Source: a virus. From it: DNA of 20,852 bases. Within the stretch, counting starts at the first letter, position 1; the number at the start of each line of letters is the position of its first letter. The stretch spans positions 1 to 20,852 of the IMG/VR virus record IMGVR_UViG_3300007344_000327. One strand, given 5' to 3'. The notes below the pieces were generated by a model that saw only the letters and a list, made by a program, of their open reading frames with translations, searched no databases and was not told the origin of the DNA. This document shows, piece after piece, positions 14,325 through 20,852 of this stretch. Position numbers and translations under genes: made by a program.

Positions 14325-15488
14325 ATGGCAATATTATATCAAAGTACCGGAGGTATTGGAGCTGGTGGTGATGCTGCCATAGCAATTCCTTATCCAAGCA
14401 GAGTTGATGAAGACGATATTCTTATCGCAGCTTTATTGGATGCAGATGATGATACTTTTGATACTCCGAACGGTTGGCATCAGTTAAGTTTTGACAATAG
14501 TACAACAAGTCTTTCTACTGCTTTTTATTGGAAACGAGCAGACGGAACAGAAACAGGAAATGCTACGTTTACATCAGCAACAAATTCTGGAAACCTAATT
14601 GCAGGAATTATTTATAGGTTTAGTGGTTGTGTTAAACAAGGAAATCCTGTTGAAGGTTATAGTACGGTAGGGATAGCAAACTGGGGTGCTGTGAGCCATA
14701 GACCTGAAGTAGATCCTTCTGGACTTGATAGATTAGCTGTTGCAATAGCTGTTATAGAAGATGACACAGTTTCTCCTGGTATTTATTGGGATTTAGAATC
14801 AAATTTAACAACAACGGTAGGCTCTGATGGTCAATTTATCTTAAAAACAACAACTCTTACTGGTACTAATAAACCAGGTAGTAATGCGAATATTAGTTTT
14901 GATGGAGGTGCAGAATATGCTGACATGGCTGCATTTTATCTTATTCCTGATCCAAGTATTTCAATCACATTAAATACAGCAAGTGGAACAGAATTTACAG
15001 ATGTTGAAGACCCTGTATTAGAATTTACGCCATATCCTTATGAAATCGAGATAATTGATTCAATTAAATCAGGTAGCGAAAATTTAACTGCAACTGTAGG
15101 ACAGTTAGCAACACATTACACAGGACAATCATTTACAGGTGATGGTTCAACAATATCGGGTGTTAGATTTTTTATAGCTAAAGGAACTACTATATCTGGT
15201 GGTTCTTGGCAAGCACGTCTTTACGCTCACACAGGAACATACGGAACAAGCTCAGATATAACAGGCGCACCATTACGAACTTCAGCAACATTTACACCGG
15301 CAGATATTGCAACAACAAATCCAAATTTTGCATGGTACGAGTTTGAATTTTACGCTGATTATCTGTTAGTAAATGGCACAAAATATTGTGTAGTAATTTA
15401 TACTGTAACTCAACCTACTGCGGGTGGTCTTCAATATCAAGGATATACTACACAACCACATAGCGGTATGCTTGTTGACGAACAATGA
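14325..15488 (+). CDS. N-terminal part of the giant tail fibre, ending at an in-frame TGA
   Basis: The 387 residues up to TGA hold two domains. Residues 1-211 form a beta-rich domain (EDDILIAALLDADDDTF; FYWKRADGTETGNATF; IYRFSGCVKQGNPVEG; MAAFYLIPDP) that recurs about 1600 codons downstream at 19150-19780. After a linker rich in EIEI-type strands, residues 246-387 form most of a second beta domain with the motif ARLYAHTGTYGTS. This second domain is cut two or three strands early by TGA at codon 388, and the missing strands (GNSSYDMTFAVYK) follow in the same frame. The product, if it ends there, would be a truncated adhesin anchor. Taken with the frame from 15489, it is the start of a fibre of at least 2176 codons. 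The start is the ATG 7 bases after the previous gene. Confidence 0.8.
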   Translation: MAILYQSTGGIGAGGDAAIAIPYPSRVDEDDILIAALLDADDDTFDTPNGWHQLSFDNSTTSLSTAFYWKRADGTETGNATFTSATNSGNLIAGIIYRFSGCVKQGNPVEGYSTVGIANWGAVSHRPEVDPSGLDRLAVAIAVIEDDTVSPGIYWDLESNLTTTVGSDGQFILKTTTLTGTNKPGSNANISFDGGAEYADMAAFYLIPDPSISITLNTASGTEFTDVEDPVLEFTPYPYEIEIIDSIKSGSENLTATVGQLATHYTGQSFTGDGSTISGVRFFIAKGTTISGGSWQARLYAHTGTYGTSSDITGAPLRTSATFTPADIATTNPNFAWYEFEFYADYLLVNGTKYCVVIYTVTQPTAGGLQYQGYTTQPHSGMLVDEQ

Positions 15489-15530
15489 GGCAACAGTTCT
15501 TATGATATGACTTTTGCTGTGTATAAAAAG
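15060..15530 (+). other. Fibre beta domain B, copy 1 (spans the TGA)
   Basis: The copy shows FTGDGSTISGVRFFI, ARLYAHTGTYG, WYEFEFYADYLL and, after the stop, MTFAVYK. It aligns strand by strand with copies 2 to 4, and the TGA takes the place of their Trp. It is likely a beta-sandwich (binding or spacer) domain. Confidence 0.7.
15486..15488 (+). other. In-frame TGA where paralogous domains have Trp
   Basis: The codon lies in CAA TGA GGC, the only stop in 2176 codons of frame from 14325 to the window end. In the three intact copies of the same domain the matching place carries Trp (STVWSATTT, NSAWLSSSN, TEIWQGITD), each about 8-10 residues before a conserved Phe. The other 23 Trp codons in this frame are TGG, and TGA ends at least three other genes in the window. 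Point mutation, base-call error, or UGA read as Trp by partial read-through all fit. Confidence 0.75.
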
Positions 15531-18500
15531 CTTGCTAACAACTTTGAAATTGAAATTGAAGTTGAAATTGATAATGTTAACACGTTTGACGGTGGCGGTA
15601 TTTCTCCGATAGAACTTGACGGAAGTAAATTATGGTATGCTGTAGCTGTAAATTCTTCTTCTAATGACGTATATGCAACAATATATAATGATGATGTTTA
15701 TCGACAGAAAAGAGGAGAAGGAGCGTTTGAGCCATTGAGTAGTGGTGTTGGCGGTGCTATGAAAAGCATTGCTGTCAATTCCCGAACAGGCGATGTTATT
15801 GTATCAAAAGAAAGTGTTGGTATTTACAAACAGGCATTTGGACGAGGAAGTTTTACCGCTATAGATACAGGAACTAATTTATATCGTGGTATTGCTATTG
15901 ATGAATCTAACAATGATGTTTATGTTTGTCATTCTAACGACATCTATAAACAAACAGGTGGAGTAGGAACTTTTGCCGCTATGAATCAAACCTCTCGTCA
16001 ATATCATGATGTAGCTGTTGATAAATTTGGTAATATATATGCGGTTGTAGGTTTTGGTGATATTTACAAAGATACAGGAAGTGGCATGACCGCTTTAAGT
16101 CAAACTTCAAGAAGTTATAGTTCCATAACAATAGACACTAATACAAACGATGTATATGTGACTGTAGAAGGAGGCGATATTTACAAACAGACAGGTGGGT
16201 CAGGAAATTTTACTGCTATAGGTGAAAGTTCAAGAAGTTGGTTTAGTTCTTCATTTAATATCACTACTAATGAACTTTACACACTTGTTTATGGCGATGG
16301 CGATACAGATGACGGAATTTATAAAACATCACCGCTACATAAGTATAGTTCAAAAACGGCTCGTAAATTTGTTAATACGGTTACTTCAACAGACTATCCG
16401 CCATTTAATGACAACGAAAAATTAAGTCTTACTCTTAGTAAGAGTTCTCCAAGTAGAGCCGCATTTAATACAGAAACCCAAACAAGCTCACAAGGAGTTT
16501 ATGGGTCATCATCTCATTCGATAGGAGAATCGTTTACAGGTGACGGAAATCAAATAGCTTATGTGCAAATGCAGTTAAGTAAATTTGGTTCTCCTACAGG
16601 AAACGGTGTTATAAAAATTTACGCTCATACAGGAACCTATGGTTCAGGTGGATTGCCTACAGGAACAGCTTTAGCTACATCAGAAAGTATAGATGTTTCT
16701 ACAATCACGACAACAGAAACTTGGTATTCATTTCGATTTCCATCCGATTATACGTTAGTAAAAGACACGAATTACTTTGCCATTTTTGAATTTTCGGGCG
16801 GTGATGCTTCAAACTATATTAAAGTACACATTGATAGTGCTAATTCAGGAAATGCATACGATGGTAATATTGCATATTGGAACTCTACGGTTTGGTCAGC
16901 TACTACCACATCAGACGTAGTATTTATTCTTGGTACAGATATTAATGCAAATCTTGTTTTAATAGATGAATACCCTTCATCTAATAGAAATACTTTTTAT
17001 AGTTTAGGGGGATATGAATTAGCCGCACCGCCTTATCCGGCCGCAGGACAAACATTTAAAGGCGGTGGAGGTCTTCTTAAAAAATGTACATTTTTTTTAT
17101 TTCGTAATGCTACAATTGGAGGTAATTGTTACGCTAAACTTTATGCACATACAGGAACATTTGGTACAAGCGGAAAGCCTACAGGAACGGCACTTGCAAC
17201 ATCAGATGCAGTAGATGCCTCAACAATTTCCGCAACTGATTATGAAGATGTTGAATTTACTTTTTCAAATCCTTATAAAACTACGTTAGATACTCCTTAT
17301 TGTATTGTTCTTGAATATACTTATGATAATGGTGTTACTAATGTTCTTAGACTTGGTTTAGATAGCACAACTCCAACGCATGAAGGTAATAATATTATTT
17401 ATAATTCTGCTTGGTTAAGTAGTTCAAACACTGATGCTTGTTTTTCAGTTTATGAAGAATTTCCGCTATTACCAATAGATACTTATTATTACCAAGTTAG
17501 AGCAAAAGACCCAACAGGAATTGATGCTTGGACTGATTGGATAGGAACAGAATTAACGGCAACATTTGATGTTGTTGAAAATTTAGCTCTTTTCAGCTCA
17601 ATCAATACGGCTACAACTACTACAGGTGTTTTAATAGGAAACGCTGTATTAGAAAGTGCTATCAATACCAATAGTACGACTTCTGGTGTTTTAAAAAATC
17701 AACCGACGTTAATTCAAGGTCGTTCTGATTCTCAATGGCGTATTACACAGAATTTAGGATATAACTCCTCTCCAATAAGAAATGGACTTACAGAAAAAAT
17801 TGGACAAACACTTAATTCATTTTCTGGAAAAATAAAAAAAATAGGGATTTATTATGTAAAAGCAGGTTCTCCCGTTTATGATTTAACAGCAAAAATATAT
17901 TCAACAACAAGTGGGTTTCCAAATGCAGTTTTACAGACAAGTTCTACAACTATTTCAAGTTCTTCCCTTGGCGCTAATGGATTTATGTACTTTGATTTTG
18001 ATGGAACTGAATACACTCAAGATATTGCTTTTACAGTAGAATTAACAAATTGGACAAGTGATTCAGCAACTGATGAAGTAAGAGTTCTAAGAACTCTTAC
18101 TAAAGAATTTGATGGTAATTATGTTTACTTTAATCAGACTGAAATTTGGCAAGGAATTACTGATAACACATTCCGCTTTGATTTAATTAATGAAGGTGCA
18201 ACATCAGGTGAGCTGTTTGGAAAAACATTTGCAACATCTACTGTTAATACCGCTACAACGACTACTTCTGTTCTTACTGCTGATGGATTATTAGAAACCG
18301 CAATTAACACCGCTACAACAACAACTTCTCTTTTAAAAGGAAGTGGTAGTTTGGTATCAACTATAAATACAGCAACAACAACCTCATCTGATTTGACAAA
18401 TAAACCTGTCGATCCTATTTTTGGTCAAATAGATGGTGTTGCTTCGATAAACGCCGTTTTAACCGCTAATGGATCCTTGATTGGTGTATCTAATCCTGCC

Positions 18501-20852
18501 TTAACCATATCAGGGGAAATACAAGCCAGAGGGGATTTAGCAGTACAAGTTGATGGCGTTGCCATAACAAACGGATTGCTTATTTCAATTGTAGCTATAG
18601 ACAGTAGCATTTCTACTGCTACAACAACATCAAGTATCTTAACCGGTACAGCCAATTTAGTTTCAGCAATTAACGGTGCTGCAACTAATGAAGGTATTTT
18701 AACCAATAGCGCTTTAGCCGGTACAATAAATAGTGCTACAACAACTTCAAGTGTGCTTACTGCAAATGGTGTATTAGCTTCTGTTGTAACAATTTCGATT
18801 ACAACTGATAGCTCATTAATCGGTAAAGTGTTTGCAGAAGGTGCTTCCAATGGTGCAACTACCATTGATGCTACAGGTGTTTTAAAAAATATTATTTCTG
18901 GATCTGTAGATACAACAATTACAACTTCAGGTACGCTAACCGGTACAGGTGAGTTAAGTGATATAGAAACAAGTACTGCTACAACCGATGGTATTTTAAC
19001 AGCTACAGGAGCTTTGTTAGGTGCTATTACTATTTCGATTACCAATAGTGGCACCATGATACGAAAAGCGCGTGCTACTGTTCAAGTAAATGGTAGTACA
19101 AGTCTTGTTGCTGGTATTCAAGCAATCGGAGGTGGAGGTGGAGCTCCTTCATATTTCAGCAAGGGTACATTAGCAGCAACAGGTGGAACATTGTCAATTG
19201 ATGTGTCTTATCCGACAACAGTCAATGAAAACGATATCATTTTTGCAGTCTTAATGGATGCAGATAATGACGGTTTTTCAGCACCCGACGGAACATGGAA
19301 CATCATTCTTGTTGATGATACCAACGCACAAGCAGGTATCACAATCATGTGGAAACGTGCAGCAGGAACCGAAAGTGGAACCCAAACATTCACAGGTACA
19401 GCAAGTCAAGGTAAAACGACTGCAGGTATCATGTACTCTTACTCCGGATGTATTACAACAGGCACGCCATTTGAAGGTTTGGTTCAGCACATCATGGAAC
19501 AGACGACTACACACGTGATGAGCAATACCAACAACACTACAGGTGACAATAGATTGGCAGTCACTTTAGTTGGTGCTGAAGCAGATACATTACAAAATTG
19601 GGCGGGTTCGGGTTGGACAACAGACGACTTGCAAACTGATGCAACAGGTGACGGATCTTCATTTGGCGCAATTAGCAAAGTACTTTCCACAAGTGGAACG
19701 AATAGTGGACTACTTCAATGGAGTTTTAGTTCTAACACATGGAGTGGTGGTGTTGCACTTTATCTTTTACCACAAGAAGGAGGTATTCTTTTTGTAGGTG
19801 TTATTAGTGGTCAAGCTACAACAAGTGGTGTACTTACAGGAATACAAACGGTAAATATATCCAGTACTTCTAATGGAGTTGCTACAGTAGCCGGAGTGCT
19901 AACATCAACTCTAAATGCATCAAGCAGTATCGATGGCACTACTACTACAAATAGTATTTTAACTGCGACAGGTGCTTTATTAGGTACCTCAAATGGTGCA
20001 ACAACTACTGTAAGTGATTTAACTGGCGATACTGGAACAACTGCAATTATAGGTCAAATTGATAGTGTCACTACAACAGCAAGTATACTTACTGCTAAAG
20101 GTTTATTGGAAAGTACTATCAATACTGCTACAACTACTGATAGTATTTTAACTGCTGACGGAAGTTTGATAGCTACCATAAATGGCACAACTACATTAGC
20201 AGGTGTACTTATTGCAACCGGAACACTTACCGGAACATCAACTAACGTAGCTACGACTTCAGGATTGCTTAACAGTAATCTGCAAGGTTCTGTAATTGTA
20301 GATACTACAACAACAACCCAAGCAGTATTAACAGCTTCCGGAGCTTTATTAGGAACTTCAACTACTGCAACAACAATTACTGCAAGTCTTACGTCTACTT
20401 TAAGTGCAGAAAGTTCTATAAATGGACAGACAACAACTTCAAGTGTGTTATCAGCAACCGGTTCTCTTAGTCATACTTCAACCTCGACTACGACTACCCA
20501 GGGAATACTCTCGGCTGAGGGAACTCTTGCTGGTACAATTACTACAGCTACAACAACAAGTAGTGAATTAATAGCAAAAGGAGCGTTATTAGGTTCAGCA
20601 GACGGTTCATGTTTGAATATAAGTTTGGTTAGTGGTTTCGCTGAACTTAACGCTTCTATTACTTCGCAAACAACAACAAGTGGAGAGTTGCAAGGCGGAA
20701 CTTCTTCCAATGGTGTTGCTAATGGTATTGCTACAACTTCTGGAATTTTAACAGCATTAGGAAGTTTAGAAAGTACGTCAAATGGCATTGCAACACTTTC
20801 AGGATTGTTAAATAGCAATCTTCAAGGATCTGTTGTTATAGATACAACTACT
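15507..20852 (+). CDS. Giant modular tail fibre/adhesin, continuation of the 14325 frame, right end outside the window
   Basis: Open frame without a stop from 15489 to the last base; 15507 is the first ATG and would be used only if this part were translated separately, but its leader has no recognisable initiation signal, so continuity with the 14325 gene is preferred. Order of parts: end of beta domain B1; six propeller-like blades (15633-16335); beta domain B2 (16500-16955); B3 (17030-17460); a strand typical of fibronectin type III (TYYYQVRAKDPTGIDAW, near 17475-17560); two Thr-rich repeats; beta domain B4 (17720-18195); a long Thr-rich array; a second copy of the N-terminal domain (19150-19780); and another Thr-rich array to the edge. 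No signal peptide or transmembrane segment is visible. The product would be a long, thin host-attachment fibre. An intramolecular chaperone or receptor-binding tip, if any, lies beyond the window. Confidence 0.75.
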   Translation, partial: MTFAVYKKLANNFEIEIEVEIDNVNTFDGGGISPIELDGSKLWYAVAVNSSSNDVYATIYNDDVYRQKRGEGAFEPLSSGVGGAMKSIAVNSRTGDVIVSKESVGIYKQAFGRGSFTAIDTGTNLYRGIAIDESNNDVYVCHSNDIYKQTGGVGTFAAMNQTSRQYHDVAVDKFGNIYAVVGFGDIYKDTGSGMTALSQTSRSYSSITIDTNTNDVYVTVEGGDIYKQTGGSGNFTAIGESSRSWFSSSFNITTNELYTLVYGDGDTDDGIYKTSPLHKYSSKTARKFVNTVTSTDYPPFNDNEKLSLTLSKSSPSRAAFNTETQTSSQGVYGSSSHSIGESFTGDGNQIAYVQMQLSKFGSPTGNGVIKIYAHTGTYGSGGLPTGTALATSESIDVSTITTTETWYSFRFPSDYTLVKDTNYFAIFEFSGGDASNYIKVHIDSANSGNAYDGNIAYWNSTVWSATTTSDVVFILGTDINANLVLIDEYPSSNRNTFYSLGGYELAAPPYPAAGQTFKGGGGLLKKCTFFLFRNATIGGNCYAKLYAHTGTFGTSGKPTGTALATSDAVDASTISATDYEDVEFTFSNPYKTTLDTPYCIVLEYTYDNGVTNVLRLGLDSTTPTHEGNNIIYNSAWLSSSNTDACFSVYEEFPLLPIDTYYYQVRAKDPTGIDAWTDWIGTELTATFDVVENLALFSSINTATTTTGVLIGNAVLESAINTNSTTSGVLKNQPTLIQGRSDSQWRITQNLGYNSSPIRNGLTEKIGQTLNSFSGKIKKIGIYYVKAGSPVYDLTAKIYSTTSGFPNAVLQTSSTTISSSSLGANGFMYFDFDGTEYTQDIAFTVELTNWTSDSATDEVRVLRTLTKEFDGNYVYFNQTEIWQGITDNTFRFDLINEGATSGELFGKTFATSTVNTATTTTSVLTADGLLETAINTATTTTSLLKGSGSLVSTINTATTTSSDLTNKPVDPIFGQIDGVASINAVLTANGSLIGVSNPALTISGEIQARGDLAVQVDGVAITNGLLISIVAIDSSISTATTTSSILTGTANLVSAINGAATNEGILTNSALAGTINSATTTSSVLTANGVLASVVTISITTDSSLIGKVFAEGASNGATTIDATGVLKNIISGSVDTTITTSGTLTGTGELSDIETSTATTDGILTATGALLGAITISITNSGTMIRKARATVQVNGSTSLVAGIQAIGGGGGAPSYFSKGTLAATGGTLSIDVSYPTTVNENDIIFAVLMDADNDGFSAPDGTWNIILVDDTNAQAGITIMWKRAAGTESGTQTFTGTASQGKTTAGIMYSYSGCITTGTPFEGLVQHIMEQTTTHVMSNTNNTTGDNRLAVTLVGAEADTLQNWAGSGWTTDDLQTDATGDGSSFGAISKVLSTSGTNSGLLQWSFSSNTWSGGVALYLLPQEGGILFVGVISGQATTSGVLTGIQTVNISSTSNGVATVAGVLTSTLNASSSIDGTTTTNSILTATGALLGTSNGATTTVSDLTGDTGTTAIIGQIDSVTTTASILTAKGLLESTINTATTTDSILTADGSLIATINGTTTLAGVLIATGTLTGTSTNVATTSGLLNSNLQGSVIVDTTTTTQAVLTASGALLGTSTTATTITASLTSTLSAESSINGQTTTSSVLSATGSLSHTSTSTTTTQGILSAEGTLAGTITTATTTSSELIAKGALLGSADGSCLNISLVSGFAELNASITSQTTTSGELQGGTSSNGVANGIATTSGILTALGSLESTSNGIATLSGLLNSNLQGSVVIDTTT
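15546..15569 (+). repeat. Hexanucleotide tandem repeat in the fibre gene
   Basis: GAAATT, GAAATT, GAAGTT, GAAATT follow in tandem 60 bases after the TGA and encode the alternating strand EIEIEVEI. The unit length preserves the frame if copy number changes. Confidence 0.75.
15633..16335 (+). other. Six-bladed beta-propeller-like domain in the fibre
   Basis: Six repeats of about 40 residues follow the pattern aromatic-x-x-[IV]-[AT]-[VI]-[DN]-x-x-x-N-D-V-Y-V ... D-I-Y-K-Q-T-G-G-x-G-x-F-x-A. Examples are YRGIAIDESNNDVYVCHSND, YHDVAVDKFGNIYAVVGFGD and YSSITIDTNTNDVYVTVEGG. Blade 4 is slightly short and the sixth is degenerate. The layout resembles NHL or sialidase-type propellers; a glycan-binding or protein-binding role is inferred. 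Confidence 0.7.
16500..16955 (+). other. Fibre beta domain B, copy 2
   Basis: Shows GESFTGDGNQIAYVQMQL, KIYAHTGTYGSGGLPTGTAL, WYSFRFPSDYTLVKDTNYFA and a closing STVWSATTTSDVVFILG. The Trp in the last segment corresponds to the TGA of copy 1. Confidence 0.7.
17030..17460 (+). other. Fibre beta domain B, copy 3
   Basis: Shows GQTFKGGGGLLKKCTFFL, KLYAHTGTFGTSGKPTGTAL, FSNPYKTTLDTPYCIVLEY and NSAWLSSSNTDACFSVYEE. It is closest to copy 2, with HTG(T)xG and PTGTALATS shared. The closing Trp-to-Phe spacing is the same as in copy 2. Confidence 0.7.
17720..18195 (+). other. Fibre beta domain B, copy 4 (most divergent)
   Basis: Shows GQTLNSFSGKIKKIGIYYV, AKIYSTTSGFPNAVLQTSS and TEIWQGITDNTFRFDLIN. 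It lacks the HTGTxG motif but keeps the strand order and the closing Trp. Confidence 0.6.
18225..19110 (+). repeat. Thr-rich 20-residue repeat array in the fibre, block 1
   Basis: About 14 degenerate units of 19-21 codons, consensus near INTATTTSSVLTAxGxLLxS, with hydrophobic residues at fixed spacings (VLT, LL, I). The first units keep a strict 20-codon (60-base) spacing between NTATTT motifs. Two further units lie at 17580-17705. This is likely an elongated beta-rich shaft. The DNA is diverged between units, so the repeat is old. Confidence 0.75.
19150..19780 (+). other. Second copy of the N-terminal fibre domain
   Basis: After a Gly-rich linker (IGGGGGAP), this segment repeats the order of residues 1-211 of the fibre: NENDIIFAVLMDADNDGFSA, IMWKRAAGTESGTQTF, IMYSYSGCITTGTPFEG, NRLAVTLVGAEAD and VALYLLPQE. 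It is an internal duplication within one protein, separated by about 1600 codons. Confidence 0.8.
19790..20852 (+). repeat. Thr-rich 20-residue repeat array in the fibre, block 2, with 540-base higher-order period
   Basis: About 17 units of the same Thr-rich repeat run to the window edge. The segment TSGLLNSNLQGSVIVDTTT at about 20257-20315 reappears as LSGLLNSNLQGSVVIDTTT at about 20797-20852, exactly 540 bases (nine 20-codon units) later. The two copies differ mostly at synonymous positions. Confidence 0.75.

Noticed and set aside
18425-19057. A 210-codon open frame on the minus strand inside the fibre gene
   Set aside because: It is the antisense shadow of the Thr/Ala/Ser-rich repeats, whose codons give Val/Ala/Ile-rich reverse translations. 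It shows no independent start signal, and the plus-strand frame continues intact across it.
20471-20818. A 115-codon minus-strand open frame near the right edge
   Set aside because: Same cause: antisense of the Thr-rich array, with the Pro/Val-rich composition expected of such shadows.
14325-20852. Full UGA-to-Trp genetic code for the phage
   Set aside because: All 23 other Trp codons of the fibre frame are TGG, and TGA is used as a terminator for several genes, one just before a terminator hairpin and one in an ATGA overlap.
17580-20852. CRISPR array or insertion element as the cause of the repeats
   Set aside because: The repeats are degenerate, in frame, without unique spacers, and encode a regular protein pattern; no terminal inverted repeats or transposase are present.

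Overview
The window is a late (packaging, head, neck and tail-fibre) module of a tailed double-stranded DNA phage. The host is most likely a member of the Bacteroidota. The DNA is AT-rich, most genes start behind A-rich leaders rather than Shine-Dalgarno sites, and several gaps carry TAnnTTTG boxes, the usual Bacteroidota -7 element. Gene order (TerL, ~770-residue portal, acidic scaffold-like protein, major capsid protein, then a run of neck/ring-type proteins and long fibres) and protein sizes resemble crAss-like podoviruses. That assignment is inference, because no search was run.

Layout, all on the + strand: a 54-residue ORF (61-225) closed by a strong terminator (297-325); a three-gene hypothetical operon (358-1746) closed by a second terminator (1785-1819); TerL (1845-4109) overlapping the portal gene (4102-6426); a scaffold-like gene (6470-7489) and the major capsid gene (7620-9329, GTG start), followed by a long hairpin (9339-9373); five tightly packed or overlapping neck/ring-type genes (9395-13296); a small virion-protein gene (13349-13801) standing alone between a candidate promoter and a terminator; a 145-residue hypothetical protein; and a giant fibre reading frame from 14325 to beyond the right edge.

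The most interesting region is the giant fibre. The frame opened at 14325 is interrupted once, by TGA at 15486-15488, and then stays open for 1788 more codons to the window end. The TGA falls in the first of four related beta-rich domains, where the three intact copies carry Trp. TGG has therefore either become TGA (mutation or sequencing error) or UGA is read through as Trp. Wholesale recoding is unlikely: 23 other Trp codons in the frame are TGG, and TGA ends other genes here. The fibre is strongly modular: a duplicated N-terminal-type domain, four copies of a second domain, a six-bladed propeller-like domain, and long arrays of a Thr-rich 20-residue repeat with a 540-nt higher-order period.

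The genes would act together in DNA packaging (TerL, portal), procapsid assembly (scaffold, capsid protein), neck building (9395-13296) and host attachment (fibre). The three hypothetical genes before TerL have no function I can read.
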